Shown: positions 1 through 9,473, counted from the stretch's first letter. The stretch is 64,000 nt of DNA from Buttiauxella izardii (GCF_003601925.1 NZ_QZWH01000006.1:310001-374000), one strand, 5' to 3'. The notes: a model not told the origin generated them from the letters alone. Numbers and translations are program-made.

Positions 1-714
1 CTGGCCTTCGGTGAAACCGAGCTGACAGCTGAACAACAGCAGCAATTAGAAGTGTTGCTGGCGCGGCGTGTGAAGGGCGAGCCGATCGCGCATTTGGTTG
101 GCGAGCGTGAGTTCTGGTCGCTGCCGCTGCGCGTGTCTCCGGTGACGTTAATCCCGCGCCCTGACACGGAATGTCTGGTTGAACAAGCTCTTGCCAGAAT
201 GCCCGAAACGCCTTGTTCGGTGCTGGATTTAGGCACCGGAACAGGGGCGATTGCCCTGGCGATTGCCAGCGAGCGCCCGGATTGTTCCGTGACGGCACTC
301 GACCTTATCCCTGAAGCCGTCGAACTAGCGCGCGATAATGCGAGTCGCCTCGGAATTACCAATGTTGAGGTCTTGCAAAGCAATTGGTTTAGTGCGCTCA
401 ATACACGACGTTTTGCCGTCATCGTCAGCAACCCGCCATATATCGATGAGCAAGATCCGCATTTGTCTCAGGGTGATGTGCGTTTTGAACCACGCAGCGC
501 GTTGGTGGCTGAAAACCACGGTTTAGCCGATTTACGCACGTTGGTCGAGTCTGCGCGAAACTTCCTTGAGCCGGGTGGCTGGGTACTGCTTGAGCATGGT
601 TGGCAGCAGGCCGCGCAGGTGCGTGAATTGTTTAGAGATGCCGGATATACCGAGATACAAAGCTGTCAGGATTACGGTGGCAATGACCGCCTGACAACAG
701 GACGCTATTTTTAA
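1..714 (+). CDS. prmC: Release factor glutamine methyltransferase PrmC, 5' end cut by window
   Basis: S-adenosylmethionine-dependent methyltransferase that N5-methylates the Gln of the GGQ motif in peptide release factors 1 and 2. The frame is open from base 1, so the true start lies outside the window; about 237 residues are visible and roughly 40 N-terminal residues are missing compared with the usual ~277. A SAM-binding glycine motif (DLGTGTGAIALAI) and the catalytic NPPY signature (visible residues ~144-147) are present. It is followed at 18 bp by sirB2, matching the enteric hemA-prfA-prmC-sirB2-sirB1-kdsA operon. The identity is secure from motifs and neighbours. Confidence 0.96.
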   Translation: MAFGETELTAEQQQQLEVLLARRVKGEPIAHLVGEREFWSLPLRVSPVTLIPRPDTECLVEQALARMPETPCSVLDLGTGTGAIALAIASERPDCSVTALDLIPEAVELARDNASRLGITNVEVLQSNWFSALNTRRFAVIVSNPPYIDEQDPHLSQGDVRFEPRSALVAENHGLADLRTLVESARNFLEPGGWVLLEHGWQQAAQVRELFRDAGYTEIQSCQDYGGNDRLTTGRYF

Positions 715-732
715 GATAAGGAACTGAGCAAA

Positions 733-1122
733 ATGGCCACTTACTTCGCGCTCAAACATTTGCATATTCTGACGGTCTTCATTTCCATCAGCCTGTTCGT
801 TGTCCGCTATTGGTGGCAATACCGTCATTCAGCCATGTCAACCAAGCGCTGGGTGCGCATTGTGCCGCATGTCAACGACACGCTATTGCTCGCCAGTGGC
901 GTCGCATTAGTGATGATTACGCATTTCTATCCTTTCACGCCGCAAGGTGCATGGCTGACTGAGAAGCTATTTGGCGTTATCATCTATATTGTTTTAGGGT
1001 TTATCGTGCTGGGCAAACGCCCGCGCAGCCAGCAGATTCGGTGGTTCGCCTTTTTGTTGGCCCTGGTGGTGCTCTACATCATCATTAAACTCGCCACCAC
1101 AAAAATACCATTACTGGGGTAA
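733..1122 (+). CDS. sirB2: SirB2 family integral membrane protein
   Basis: A 129-residue protein dominated by about four hydrophobic segments, starting MATYFALKHLHILTVF. It matches the SirB2 (YchQ) family of small inner-membrane proteins, whose biochemical role is not established. The ATG at 733 has an AAGGA ribosome-binding site about 10 bases upstream. It lies between prmC and sirB1 with short gaps (18 bp and 3 bp), so it is almost certainly cotranscribed in the prmC-kdsA operon. Nothing about the sequence looks damaged. Confidence 0.92.
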   Translation: MATYFALKHLHILTVFISISLFVVRYWWQYRHSAMSTKRWVRIVPHVNDTLLLASGVALVMITHFYPFTPQGAWLTEKLFGVIIYIVLGFIVLGKRPRSQQIRWFAFLLALVVLYIIIKLATTKIPLLG

Positions 1123-1125
1123 GTC

Positions 1126-2830
<1,705 letters not shown>

Positions 2831-2839
2831 TATTTAAAA

Positions 2840-3065
2840 CCCCTCACCCTAACCCTCTCCCAAAGGAGAGGGGATTGTCCGATTTTCTCCATCGTCCACG
2901 GGAGAGGGGATTGTCCGGTTTTCTCCATCGTCCACGGGAGAGGGGACTGTCCGGTTTTCTCCATCGTCCACGGGAGAGGGGACTGTCCGGTTTTCTCCAT
3001 CGTCTATATGAGAGGGGATTATCCGGTTTTCTCCCTCTCCTGGGGGAGAGGGCCGGGGTGAGGGG
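2840..3065. repeat. Palindromic intergenic element with a 36-bp tandem expansion
   Basis: Two 21-bp arms, 2840-2860 (CCCCTCACCCTAACCCTCTC and one more C) and 3045-3065, are inverted copies matching at 18 of 21 positions. Between them sit five head-to-tail 36-bp units: 2866-2901, 2902-2937, 2938-2973, 2974-3009 and 3010-3045. Units 1-4 differ at a few positions; unit 5 diverges at its end. Each unit holds GGAGA and TCTCC, so small hairpins can also form inside. The arms resemble palindromic REP-like elements with C/G-rich arms found in enterobacterial intergenic regions. It fills the gap between the convergent kdsA and chaA genes and may act as a bidirectional transcript end. Confidence 0.9.
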
Positions 3066-3070
3066 AAATA

Positions 3071-4174
3071 TCAGGCAAATATCGTCATCAAATAAGCGGC
3101 AAACAACGCAAGGTGTGCCGTCCCATTCAGCACGTTAGTTCGCCCGGTCGAGAACGAAATCTGGCACAGCACCAGTGACGTCAGCATCACCACCAATTCC
3201 GGCATTCCTAAACCAAACGTCAGGTCATTACCGGTCAGCATCGCAATCAGCGTCACGGCTGGAACCGTCAGTGAAATCGTCGCCAGCACTGAACCAAAGA
3301 ACAGGTTCATCGCACGTTGCACCTGGTTGCTCAATACCGCTTTTAACGCTCCCAAACCTTCCGGCGAGAGAATCAGTAATGCGATCAGGAAACCCGTGAA
3401 CTGCGCTGGGGCATTCAGAGTATTCAGCAAAGACTCAAGGGGTACTGCATTCATCTTCGTTACGGCAATCACCGCAATCAGATGCACAACCAGCCAGATA
3501 GCGTGCCAGGTGCTGCTGTGCGCCGACGGTTTACCATGATGCGGGTCATCGTCGTCAGACTCATCTTCATGCTCATAAACGAACAAACTCTGGTGCGTTT
3601 TGGTCTGAATCAACAAGAACACGCCATACATCGCCGCCGAAATAGCCGCCGCCATCAACGCCTGGCCGGTACTAAAGTTGCCTTCAGGAAGCGCTGTCGG
3701 TAGCACCAACACAATCACGGCAAGCGGGAACAGGGCAATCAAATACTGCTTGATGCCAAACAGGTTCATATATTGCGTAGCGAATTTGTTTCCGCCCAGC
3801 AGAAGTGAGAAACCGACCAGACCCCCCGTCACAATCATAATGATGGAATAGAGTGTGTCGCGCATCAGCGTCGGCGCGGCATCGCCGGTCGCCATCAATG
3901 CAGAAATGAGACTAACTTCGAGAATAACCACCGAAAGACTAAGAATCAGGGAACCATAGGGTTCGCCTAAACGATGCGCGAGCACGTCAGCATGACGAAC
4001 CACGCTAAAAGCACTACTTAAGATGCCCACCAGGGCCAGAATATTGATCCCTATCACCGCCGGTAAAGACTGGCTTCCTCCCCACATCACCAGTACGACC
4101 AGCGCTAATACCGGGAAAATGAGGGAACTCTCCTTATGACGGGTTTTCACCGCCTCATGTTGTGTTTTGGTCAA
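3071..4174 (-). CDS. chaA: Sodium-potassium/proton antiporter ChaA (CaCA family)
   Basis: Inner-membrane cation/proton antiporter known in E. coli to export Ca2+, Na+ and K+ in exchange for protons, important at alkaline pH and high salt. It has 367 residues and about eleven hydrophobic segments in two halves. The duplicated cation-binding repeats are visible as LGEPYGSLILSLSVVILEVS and LLILSPEGLGALKAV, with the acidic residues of the CaCA family. A central loop is rich in His and Asp (HEDESDDDDPHHGK). It is convergent with kdsA and divergent from chaB, as in E. coli. Confidence 0.95.
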   Translation of the reverse strand: MTKTQHEAVKTRHKESSLIFPVLALVVLVMWGGSQSLPAVIGINILALVGILSSAFSVVRHADVLAHRLGEPYGSLILSLSVVILEVSLISALMATGDAAPTLMRDTLYSIIMIVTGGLVGFSLLLGGNKFATQYMNLFGIKQYLIALFPLAVIVLVLPTALPEGNFSTGQALMAAAISAAMYGVFLLIQTKTHQSLFVYEHEDESDDDDPHHGKPSAHSSTWHAIWLVVHLIAVIAVTKMNAVPLESLLNTLNAPAQFTGFLIALLILSPEGLGALKAVLSNQVQRAMNLFFGSVLATISLTVPAVTLIAMLTGNDLTFGLGMPELVVMLTSLVLCQISFSTGRTNVLNGTAHLALFAAYLMTIFA

Positions 4175-4454
4175 AATACGTCTCCAGTTGCACAGGGATT
4201 AAGCAATTTAATTATTATAGTCGGACATTAAAGCCTCGTTAAAATAGCAAACAATGGACATTTTTTAATAAAATTTACTCAGTTTTACCGCTTATATAGC
4301 TATAGTATTTCTGATGTATGAAAGTCGATGTTTACTGATTTTAAACAATGAAAAACATGTGGATAGGATTGGTGTAAAAGCAATTATCGATATTTTCTGG
4401 CAGGATCAACCATGCTGTCTCACACTTTAGTTTTACTCAACTGAGGATGACACC

Positions 4455-4685
4455 ATGCCCTACAACAGCCGAAATGACCTCCCTGAAAATGTTCAAAACG
4501 TTCTTCCCGCCCACGCCCAGGATATCTATAAAGAGGCATTTAACAGCGCCTGGGACGAGTATAAAGACAAAGACGATCGCCGGGATGATGCCAGCCGCGA
4601 GGAAACGGCCCATAAAGTCGCCTGGGCTGCGGTGAAACATGGTTATCAAAAAGGGGACGACGACAAATGGCACAAGAAAAAGTAA
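4455..4685 (+). CDS. chaB: ChaB family protein
   Basis: A 76-residue, highly charged cytoplasmic protein beginning MPYNSRNDLPENVQNVLPAH. This matches ChaB, proposed as a regulator of ChaA from its genetic position, although its biochemical role is not settled. The body is full of Lys, Asp and Glu (YKDKDDRRDD, GDDDKWHKKK). The ATG at 4455 is preceded by GAGGATGACACC as ribosome-binding context. It is divergent from chaA across 280 bp and separated from chaC by 339 bp that include an ERIC element. Confidence 0.93.
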   Translation: MPYNSRNDLPENVQNVLPAHAQDIYKEAFNSAWDEYKDKDDRRDDASREETAHKVAWAAVKHGYQKGDDDKWHKKK

Positions 4686-4835
4686 ACCTTACATAATGTA
4701 TTGATATCCATATTCAAACGCCGCAGCACACATCAGTATGGCAAGTTAATATGACATTTTTGTTGTTTTGTGATCGTCATCAAACTTGTCAGCGTCCCGC
4801 TAATTGCTTATGTTCACAGATATGTTGCTCTATAA

Positions 4836-4959
4836 ATAACCTTCATAATTCGATTCACAGGTAGGCGGCAAAGGAGCTTATCCCGATGAGCTTACTTGAG
4901 TAAGTGATTCGGGTAAGCGAGAGCGCCAACACCCCTGTGGATTGAAGAATGAGGGTTAT
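4836..4959. repeat. ERIC (enterobacterial repetitive intergenic consensus) element
   Basis: A 124-bp imperfect palindrome between chaB and chaC. The ends ATAACCTTCATAATTCGATT (from 4836) and its near-complement ending at 4959 pair, and the centre contains GAGCTTACTTGAGTAAGTGA, the hallmark of ERIC/IRU elements. It accounts for most of the 339-bp chaB-chaC gap. If chaB and chaC are cotranscribed, the folded RNA copy would lie in the message between them. Confidence 0.93.
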
Positions 4960-5024
4960 AAAAGTCAAAAGCCTGGAAGGCGCATCTGACGTAATCACAC
5001 GGAAGTATGCAGTGGCGGAGGTGT

Positions 5025-5723
5025 ATGGTGTTAACGCGTGATTTCTTAATGAAAGCGGATTGTAAGACAGCTTTTGGTTCCATTGAGGAATCGTTGTTGT
5101 GGACTCCTGAGCAGCGCTCGGCATCTCTCGCCGCGACGCTCGCTTGCCGTCCCGATAACAGCCCCGTATGGATTTTCGGCTATGGTTCCCTGATGTGGAA
5201 CCCGGCTTTTGAACATGAAGAGTCAGCACCAGGAACGCTGGTCGGCTGGCACCGGGCTTTTTGCCTGCGTTTAACTGCCGGGCGCGGAACGGCTTGCCAG
5301 CCTGGACGCATGCTGGCGCTCAAAGAAGGCGGGCGCACCACAGGCCTGGCTTACCGCCTGCCTGAAGCCATACTTGAAGATGAACTCACTCTGGTGTGGA
5401 AGCGTGAAATGATCACCGGCTGCTACTTGCCGACCTGGTGCAAACTCGAACTGGACGACGGGCGAGTGGTGAATGCGCTGGTGTTTATCATGGACCCGCG
5501 CCATCCGCTTTACGAAGCCGATACACGCGCTGAAATTATCGCGCCGCTTATTGCCGCCGCCAAAGGCCCGCTGGGCACCAACGCACAATATCTTTTCTCC
5601 CTCGAGCAAGAGTTGCTAAAGCGTGGGATGCATGACGATTGCCTGGATGAACTGGTGAATAAAGTCAGAGACTGGCTACAGCCGAAGGGTGATGAAGGCG
5701 ATTTACAAACACGATTTGCTTAA
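5025..5723 (+). CDS. chaC: Glutathione-specific gamma-glutamylcyclotransferase ChaC
   Basis: ChaC-type gamma-glutamylcyclotransferases cleave glutathione to 5-oxoproline and Cys-Gly in the cytoplasm. The substrate-binding motif YGSLMWNP is present (residues ~46-53), as are the family segments GWHRAFCLRLTAGRG and WKREMITGCYLPTW. The ATG at 5025 gives 232 residues (MVLTRDFLMKADCK), aligning with E. coli ChaC (231); GGAGG lies just upstream. An in-frame ATG at 5007 would add six residues, and one at 5049 lacks a ribosome-binding site. A strong bidirectional hairpin follows the stop. Confidence 0.93.
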   Translation: MVLTRDFLMKADCKTAFGSIEESLLWTPEQRSASLAATLACRPDNSPVWIFGYGSLMWNPAFEHEESAPGTLVGWHRAFCLRLTAGRGTACQPGRMLALKEGGRTTGLAYRLPEAILEDELTLVWKREMITGCYLPTWCKLELDDGRVVNALVFIMDPRHPLYEADTRAEIIAPLIAAAKGPLGTNAQYLFSLEQELLKRGMHDDCLDELVNKVRDWLQPKGDEGDLQTRFA

Positions 5724-5728
5724 AATTT

Positions 5729-5760
5729 CATGGCGGCGCTTATCAATAAGCGCCGCCATG
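5729..5760. terminator. Bidirectional rho-independent-type terminator
   Basis: Near-perfect stem (ATGGCGGCGCTTA against TAAGCGCCGCCAT, 13 bp) with a TCAA loop. It lies between the convergent chaC and DUF1883-like genes. There is no clean T-run on the plus side, while on the minus side the complement runs into AAATTTTAAGC. Confidence 0.75.
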
Positions 5761-5766
5761 TTGCAT

Positions 5767-6012
5767 TTATGCAGCGACATAACTAATTGAATGCTCGAGC
5801 GATTTGCTGTGGCTATCAATCAACACTTTCCATTTTCCGCTGTACGGCACCGTCAAATAAGCAGACTGCTTATCTTCCACACTCAGAATATCGGCCTCGG
5901 GTTTGCCCGTAGCACTGTTGTCGCTCATCAAATGAATATGGCTTTTATTTGAACAGTGAACCACCACGGTATCACCGCCGAAAAGATGCAGACTGGCTTT
6001 CACTACTGGCAT
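5767..6012 (-). CDS. DUF1883-like small protein
   Basis: An 81-residue protein starting MPVVKASLHLFGGDTVVVHC. The pattern of a short beta-rich body, with VVVHCSNKSHIHLMSD followed by a Gly-rich VPYSGKWKVLID strand, resembles the DUF1883 family of small proteins of unknown function. A GGAG motif lies about 9 bases upstream of the ATG at 6012. It has no counterpart at this place in E. coli, so it is an insertion between chaC and ychN. No signal peptide or membrane segment is seen. Family assignment is by eye; function unknown. Confidence 0.78.
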   Translation of the reverse strand: MPVVKASLHLFGGDTVVVHCSNKSHIHLMSDNSATGKPEADILSVEDKQSAYLTVPYSGKWKVLIDSHSKSLEHSISYVAA

Positions 6013-6248
6013 TTTTTTACTCCGCTATCACATCAAAGTTAGACATCCGTGCCGCTAGTTTTGCTGGCAATCAGTGACGTTGTTCACAAATCACACTTCA
6101 TGCATAACACCAGACCCCGGCGTCACAAATCCTGACTTTGATCAAAAAATGCTGTAACGAATCAACTTTAGTGTAGATGCACCTGAAACCATTCAGCTGG
6201 TGAATTTTTATGCGGAAAATTAGCCTGTGGTCATCATTAAATTTGGTG

Positions 6249-6602
6249 TCAGAACGTTAACACTTTATCCGCACTCAACGTCCACTCCGCCAGCTCAACC
6301 AAAGTGCCAATCTCAACGCCATCCACCAACGGTAAATCAGTAATACCGCGCCCATCCGTGCAGGTCTTGCATAATTTCACCGGCACATTCTGCGCGGTCA
6401 AAATCTCCAGCATTTGCTGAATGTTATAACCCTCAGCGGGTTTCTGTCCGCGTAGGCCAGCGGTGACTGCGTCAGACATCAAAAACAATTTCACTTCCGG
6501 CTGCGGTTGTTGATCGCATAGCGCAATAGCCAGACGCAGGCTGTTAAACAACGATTCGCTGCCGTAAGCCGCGCCGTTGGCAATAATCACAATCTTTTGC
6601 AT
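6249..6602 (-). CDS. ychN: DsrE/DsrF-like family protein YchN
   Basis: A 117-residue protein equal in length and nearly identical in its core to E. coli YchN, a hexameric DsrE-fold protein from the family that includes sulfur-relay proteins; its own substrate is not known. The conserved CKTCTDGRGI segment (residues ~78-87) holds the family cysteines. It starts at 6602 with a GGAGAAC ribosome-binding site. It is divergent from nasR across 71 bp. In E. coli the next gene is ychO; here the 11-kb nas block separates the two. Confidence 0.95.
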   Translation of the reverse strand: MQKIVIIANGAAYGSESLFNSLRLAIALCDQQPQPEVKLFLMSDAVTAGLRGQKPAEGYNIQQMLEILTAQNVPVKLCKTCTDGRGITDLPLVDGVEIGTLVELAEWTLSADKVLTF

Positions 6603-6673
6603 TTGTTCTCCTTGTCACCCGACGGCACGACTTTTGCTTCTCACCATTATCCGTTGCCGCTCAGGAGTATTTT

Positions 6674-7885
6674 ATGAAGGCTACCGTCGCCGTGAACCCT
6701 ACCGCTCGTGACTTTTTAATGGCGGCCCGAAACCGCGGGCGTGAGCAATTGCAGGATATTCTGCAAATCGGTGAACTTACAGGCTGCATCGCCAGACTCG
6801 CCCACATGCTACAACGCGAACGCGGGGCTTCCAACATCTGGCTGTGTTCACAGGGCCGATTATTTGCCGCTGAACGCGTGCTTTGCATTCAGGAAGTGGA
6901 TAACGAATTAGCCCTTTTGCGCCAGGCCATCGCCGAACCGGATTACCTGCCGGGAAGCGCATTGTTTGTAAGCCTCGCGTGCGCGCTGCATTATCTGGAG
7001 CAACTGCCCAAGCTGCGAACACAAATTACCGCCCAACAGATTCAACCGCTGAATGCGATGGAGCAGTTTAATATCACGCTGCGTCATTTGTTGAGCATTG
7101 TTCCTGAAACCAGCAACGTGGTGGATGACACCGGTGTGGCGCGAGCGCTGGCGGCATTGTTCAGTTTTATGCAGGGGAAAGAACTGGCGGGGCAGGAGCG
7201 GGCGATTGGCGCGCTCGGTTTCATGCAGGGAGAATTTAGCGACACCTTGCGCCAGCAACTGGTCGATAGAATCGACAGCCAGCAGCACTGTTTTGACGCC
7301 TTTTGCAGCATGGTCGATATGCCACTGCGCCAGCAATTTCTCACCTGCGCGGAACCGTGCCGCGAAACCGAACAACTCCGGCGAATCGCCTGCACCCGGC
7401 TGCCAACTGCCGATGAACCGCAGCGTGCGCTGCGCTGGTTTGCGTTATTAACGACGCGAATTGATGCTCTGAAAGAAGTCGAAGATGCGCTGATTGAAGC
7501 CGTGATGGCGCAGGCGCAACAGGCGCTCGGGCAGGTTTTGCAGCAAACAGAACCCGGTGAGAGTGAAATTGCCCGTTGGGTGGCAGGCCATGGCCGTCAT
7601 GATACCGACCGTTATTTTGACCGCCACCTCTTGCCGCTAGTGCGCCAACAGGCACAGCAACTCGAAGCCATGGCGCAACAATTAGCCTCGCTCAAAGCAA
7701 CGCTTGAGGAGCGCAAAGTGATCGACCAGGCCAAAGCGCTACTCATTCGCCATCAGGGTTACAGCGAAGAACAGGCGTGGCAAACCCTGCGCAAGATGGC
7801 AATGAACCAGAACAAGCGCATGGTGGATGTCGCCAGCGCGATGGTGTCTGTGGCGGATATCTGGCAGATACCCACAAGGGGGTAG
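6674..7885 (+). CDS. nasR: Nitrate/nitrite-responsive transcription antiterminator NasR
   Basis: NasR binds nitrate or nitrite with its N-terminal NIT domain and then binds the nasF leader RNA with its C-terminal ANTAR domain, preventing termination. The protein is 403 residues. The NIT part spans roughly residues 30-290 (with the LQRERGASNIWL segment), and the ANTAR part is the last ~75 residues (ERKVIDQAKALLIRHQGYSE followed by AWQTLRKMAMNQNKRMVDVA). CAGGAG precedes the ATG at 6674. The RNA target it would need is readable directly downstream at 8115-8196. Confidence 0.95.
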   Translation: MKATVAVNPTARDFLMAARNRGREQLQDILQIGELTGCIARLAHMLQRERGASNIWLCSQGRLFAAERVLCIQEVDNELALLRQAIAEPDYLPGSALFVSLACALHYLEQLPKLRTQITAQQIQPLNAMEQFNITLRHLLSIVPETSNVVDDTGVARALAALFSFMQGKELAGQERAIGALGFMQGEFSDTLRQQLVDRIDSQQHCFDAFCSMVDMPLRQQFLTCAEPCRETEQLRRIACTRLPTADEPQRALRWFALLTTRIDALKEVEDALIEAVMAQAQQALGQVLQQTEPGESEIARWVAGHGRHDTDRYFDRHLLPLVRQQAQQLEAMAQQLASLKATLEERKVIDQAKALLIRHQGYSEEQAWQTLRKMAMNQNKRMVDVASAMVSVADIWQIPTRG

Positions 7886-7886
7886 C

Positions 7887-7925
7887 TGCACAAACAGTGG
7901 GCGTAAACTGCCTTTTCACAGTGCA
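7887..7925 (+). promoter_or_regulatory. Two tandem NtrC-like enhancer sites for nasF
   Basis: TGCACAAACAGTGGGCG (7887-7903) and TGCCTTTTCACAGTGCA (7909-7925) partly match the NtrC dyad TGCAC-N7-GTGCA (about 12/17 and 10/17 against a strong site). Their centres are 22 bp apart, about two helical turns. They begin right after the nasR stop, about 170-210 bp upstream of the predicted nasF start point, a workable enhancer distance. The second site abuts the ERIC element. Inferred from pattern only. Confidence 0.5.
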
Positions 7926-8050
7926 AAACCCTTCATCTTTCACGTTGCAGATGCGTTGGCTTCACTCACTCACCTCAGTCACTTACTTTAGTAAGCTCCT
8001 GAGGATTCGTAAGTTTGCCGCCTTCCTGCACCACGAAATCTAAAGGGTTT
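7926..8050. repeat. ERIC element inside the nasF control region
   Basis: A 125-bp imperfect palindrome with ends AAACCCTTCAT and ATCTAAAGGGTTT and the ERIC core CAGTCACTTACTTTAGTAAG plus CTCCTGAGGATTC. It is in the opposite orientation to the copy at 4836-4959. It lies between the putative NtrC sites and the sigma-54 promoter. Confidence 0.95.
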
Positions 8051-8069
8051 AAAGGTGTGCTCTTGAATC

Positions 8070-8085
8070 TGGCACGCGAGTTGCA
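8070..8085 (+). promoter_or_regulatory. Sigma-54 promoter of nasFEDCBA
   Basis: TGGCAC-GCGAG-TTGCA is a near-perfect -24/-12 sigma-54 promoter with the invariant GG (8071-8072) and GC (8083-8084) separated by exactly 10 bases. Transcription should start near 8096-8097, giving a leader of about 123 nt before nasF. This fits nitrogen control of nitrate assimilation by NtrC. Confidence 0.9.
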
Positions 8086-8114
8086 ACACTCATTATGAAA
8101 ATTACTTTGACCTG

Positions 8115-8158
8115 AATCGCGCCAATGGCGGTGTGGTTCCGGTTGGACAAAGGCGTCC
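8115..8158 (+). promoter_or_regulatory. Tandem ANTAR-target RNA hairpins (NasR antiterminator)
   Basis: Hairpin P1 pairs AATCGCGCC (8115-8123) with GGTGTGGTT (8130-8138), 9 bp including G-U pairs, around the hexaloop AATGGC. Hairpin P2 pairs GGAC (8145-8148) with GTCC (8155-8158) around the hexaloop AAAGGC. Both loops have A at position 1 and G at position 4, the recognition pattern of ANTAR proteins. P2 uses bases 8155-8158, also needed for the base of the terminator stem, so the two folds exclude each other. NasR bound to P1/P2 would permit read-through. Confidence 0.85.
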
Positions 8159-8196
8159 TTCAATGTGCTGACCCACATTGTTGGGCGCTTTTTTTT
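8153..8196 (+). terminator. nasF leader terminator controlled by NasR
   Basis: GCGTCC (8153-8158) pairs with GGGCGC (8183-8188), and CAATGTG (8161-8167) pairs with CACATTG (8174-8180) around loop CTGACC, followed by eight T (8189-8196). A strong intrinsic terminator that ends 23 bases before nasF. Its lower stem overlaps hairpin P2. Confidence 0.92.
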
Positions 8197-8219
8197 ACCT
8201 TTTTATCAGGAAGAAGCCG

Positions 8220-9473
8220 ATGAGCCACAAAACCATAACCCTTTCGCGCCGTCGATTTTTACAGGCGGGTGCGGCACTAGGCGGTGCGTATTTGCTGCCA
8301 GGCATGATGAATTCCGTATGGGCGGCGGGGAGCGACAAACCGGAACAAACCACAGTGAAAGTCGGTTTTATCCCGCTCACCGACTGCGCCTCGGTCGTGA
8401 TGGCGGCTGTCAAAGGCTTCGACAAAAAATACGGCATCTCCATTGTGCCGAGCAAAGAGGCGAGCTGGGCCGCGGTACGCGACAAAATGGTTTCCGGTGA
8501 ACTCGACGCCGCCCATGTTTTATACGGCCTGGTCTACGGGCTGGAAATGGGTATCGCCGGAAAACAAGAGCCAATGGCGAACTTGATGACGCTTAACAAC
8601 AACGGCCAGGCGATTTCCCTCTCGAGCGATTTGGCGAAGCAGGGCGTCACCGACGGGCAAAGCCTGAAGAAGTTAGTCGCCAGCAAAGAGCCGGGCAGCT
8701 TCACCTTCGCTCATACCTTCCCGACTGGCACCCACGCGATGTGGCTTTATTACTGGCTGGCGCAGGCAGAAATCAACCCGTTTACCGACGTGCGCACTGT
8801 GGTAGTTCCGCCGCCGCAAATGGTGATGAACATGCGTATCGGCAACATGCAGGGTTTCTGCGTGGGCGAGCCGTGGAACCAACGTGCCATTAGCGACGGC
8901 ATCGGCTTTACCGCCGCAACGTCGCAATCCATCTGGCCGGATCATCCTGAGAAAATCCTCGGTACGCGCAGTGCGTGGGTCGAACAAAACCCAAACACCG
9001 CTCGCGCATTAGTGGCGGCCATTCTTGAGGCATCGCGCTGGATTGATGCCAGCGACGACAACCGCCGCGAAACCGCCAATGTGCTTGCCGGACGCGCTTA
9101 TCTGAACACCAAAGCCGATTTCCTGACCGGACGCATGCTCGGGCAATACGACAACGGTATCGGCAAAAAATGGCAGGACGACCACGCCATGCACTTCTTC
9201 CGCGACGGCGAAGTGACATTCCCGTGGCTTTCCGACGGCATGTGGTTCCTGACTCAACACCGCCGCTGGGGTCTGCTCGATAAAGACCCGGATTATCTCG
9301 CCGTCGCCAAACGCATCAACCGCATCGACATCTATCAGCAAGCCGCCACCGCCGTGGGCAACATTTCTGTGCCAGCCAGCCCAATGCGCACCAGCACCCT
9401 GATGGATGGAAACACCTGGAACGGCAGCGACCCTGCCGCCTACGCCGCCAGTTTCGCCATTCATAAACGTTAA
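8220..9473 (+). CDS. nasF: Nitrate ABC transporter substrate-binding protein NasF
   Basis: Periplasmic nitrate/nitrite-binding protein of the NrtA/CmpA family, 417 residues. A twin-arginine-type signal SRRRFLQAG sits at residues 9-17, followed by a hydrophobic stretch to about residue 35. The segments VGFIPLTDCASVVMAA and TFAHTFPTGTHAMWLYYWL are typical of NrtA-like binding proteins. The ATG at 8220 (MSHKTITLS) has CAGGAAG upstream; a farther in-frame start at 8178 lies inside the terminator and is rejected. First structural gene of nasFEDCBA, expressed only when the leader terminator is bypassed. Confidence 0.95.
   Translation: MSHKTITLSRRRFLQAGAALGGAYLLPGMMNSVWAAGSDKPEQTTVKVGFIPLTDCASVVMAAVKGFDKKYGISIVPSKEASWAAVRDKMVSGELDAAHVLYGLVYGLEMGIAGKQEPMANLMTLNNNGQAISLSSDLAKQGVTDGQSLKKLVASKEPGSFTFAHTFPTGTHAMWLYYWLAQAEINPFTDVRTVVVPPPQMVMNMRIGNMQGFCVGEPWNQRAISDGIGFTAATSQSIWPDHPEKILGTRSAWVEQNPNTARALVAAILEASRWIDASDDNRRETANVLAGRAYLNTKADFLTGRMLGQYDNGIGKKWQDDHAMHFFRDGEVTFPWLSDGMWFLTQHRRWGLLDKDPDYLAVAKRINRIDIYQQAATAVGNISVPASPMRTSTLMDGNTWNGSDPAAYAASFAIHKR

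Noticed and set aside
2866-3045. CRISPR array
   Set aside because: The 36-bp units are contiguous with no unique spacers, and there are no cas genes in the window.
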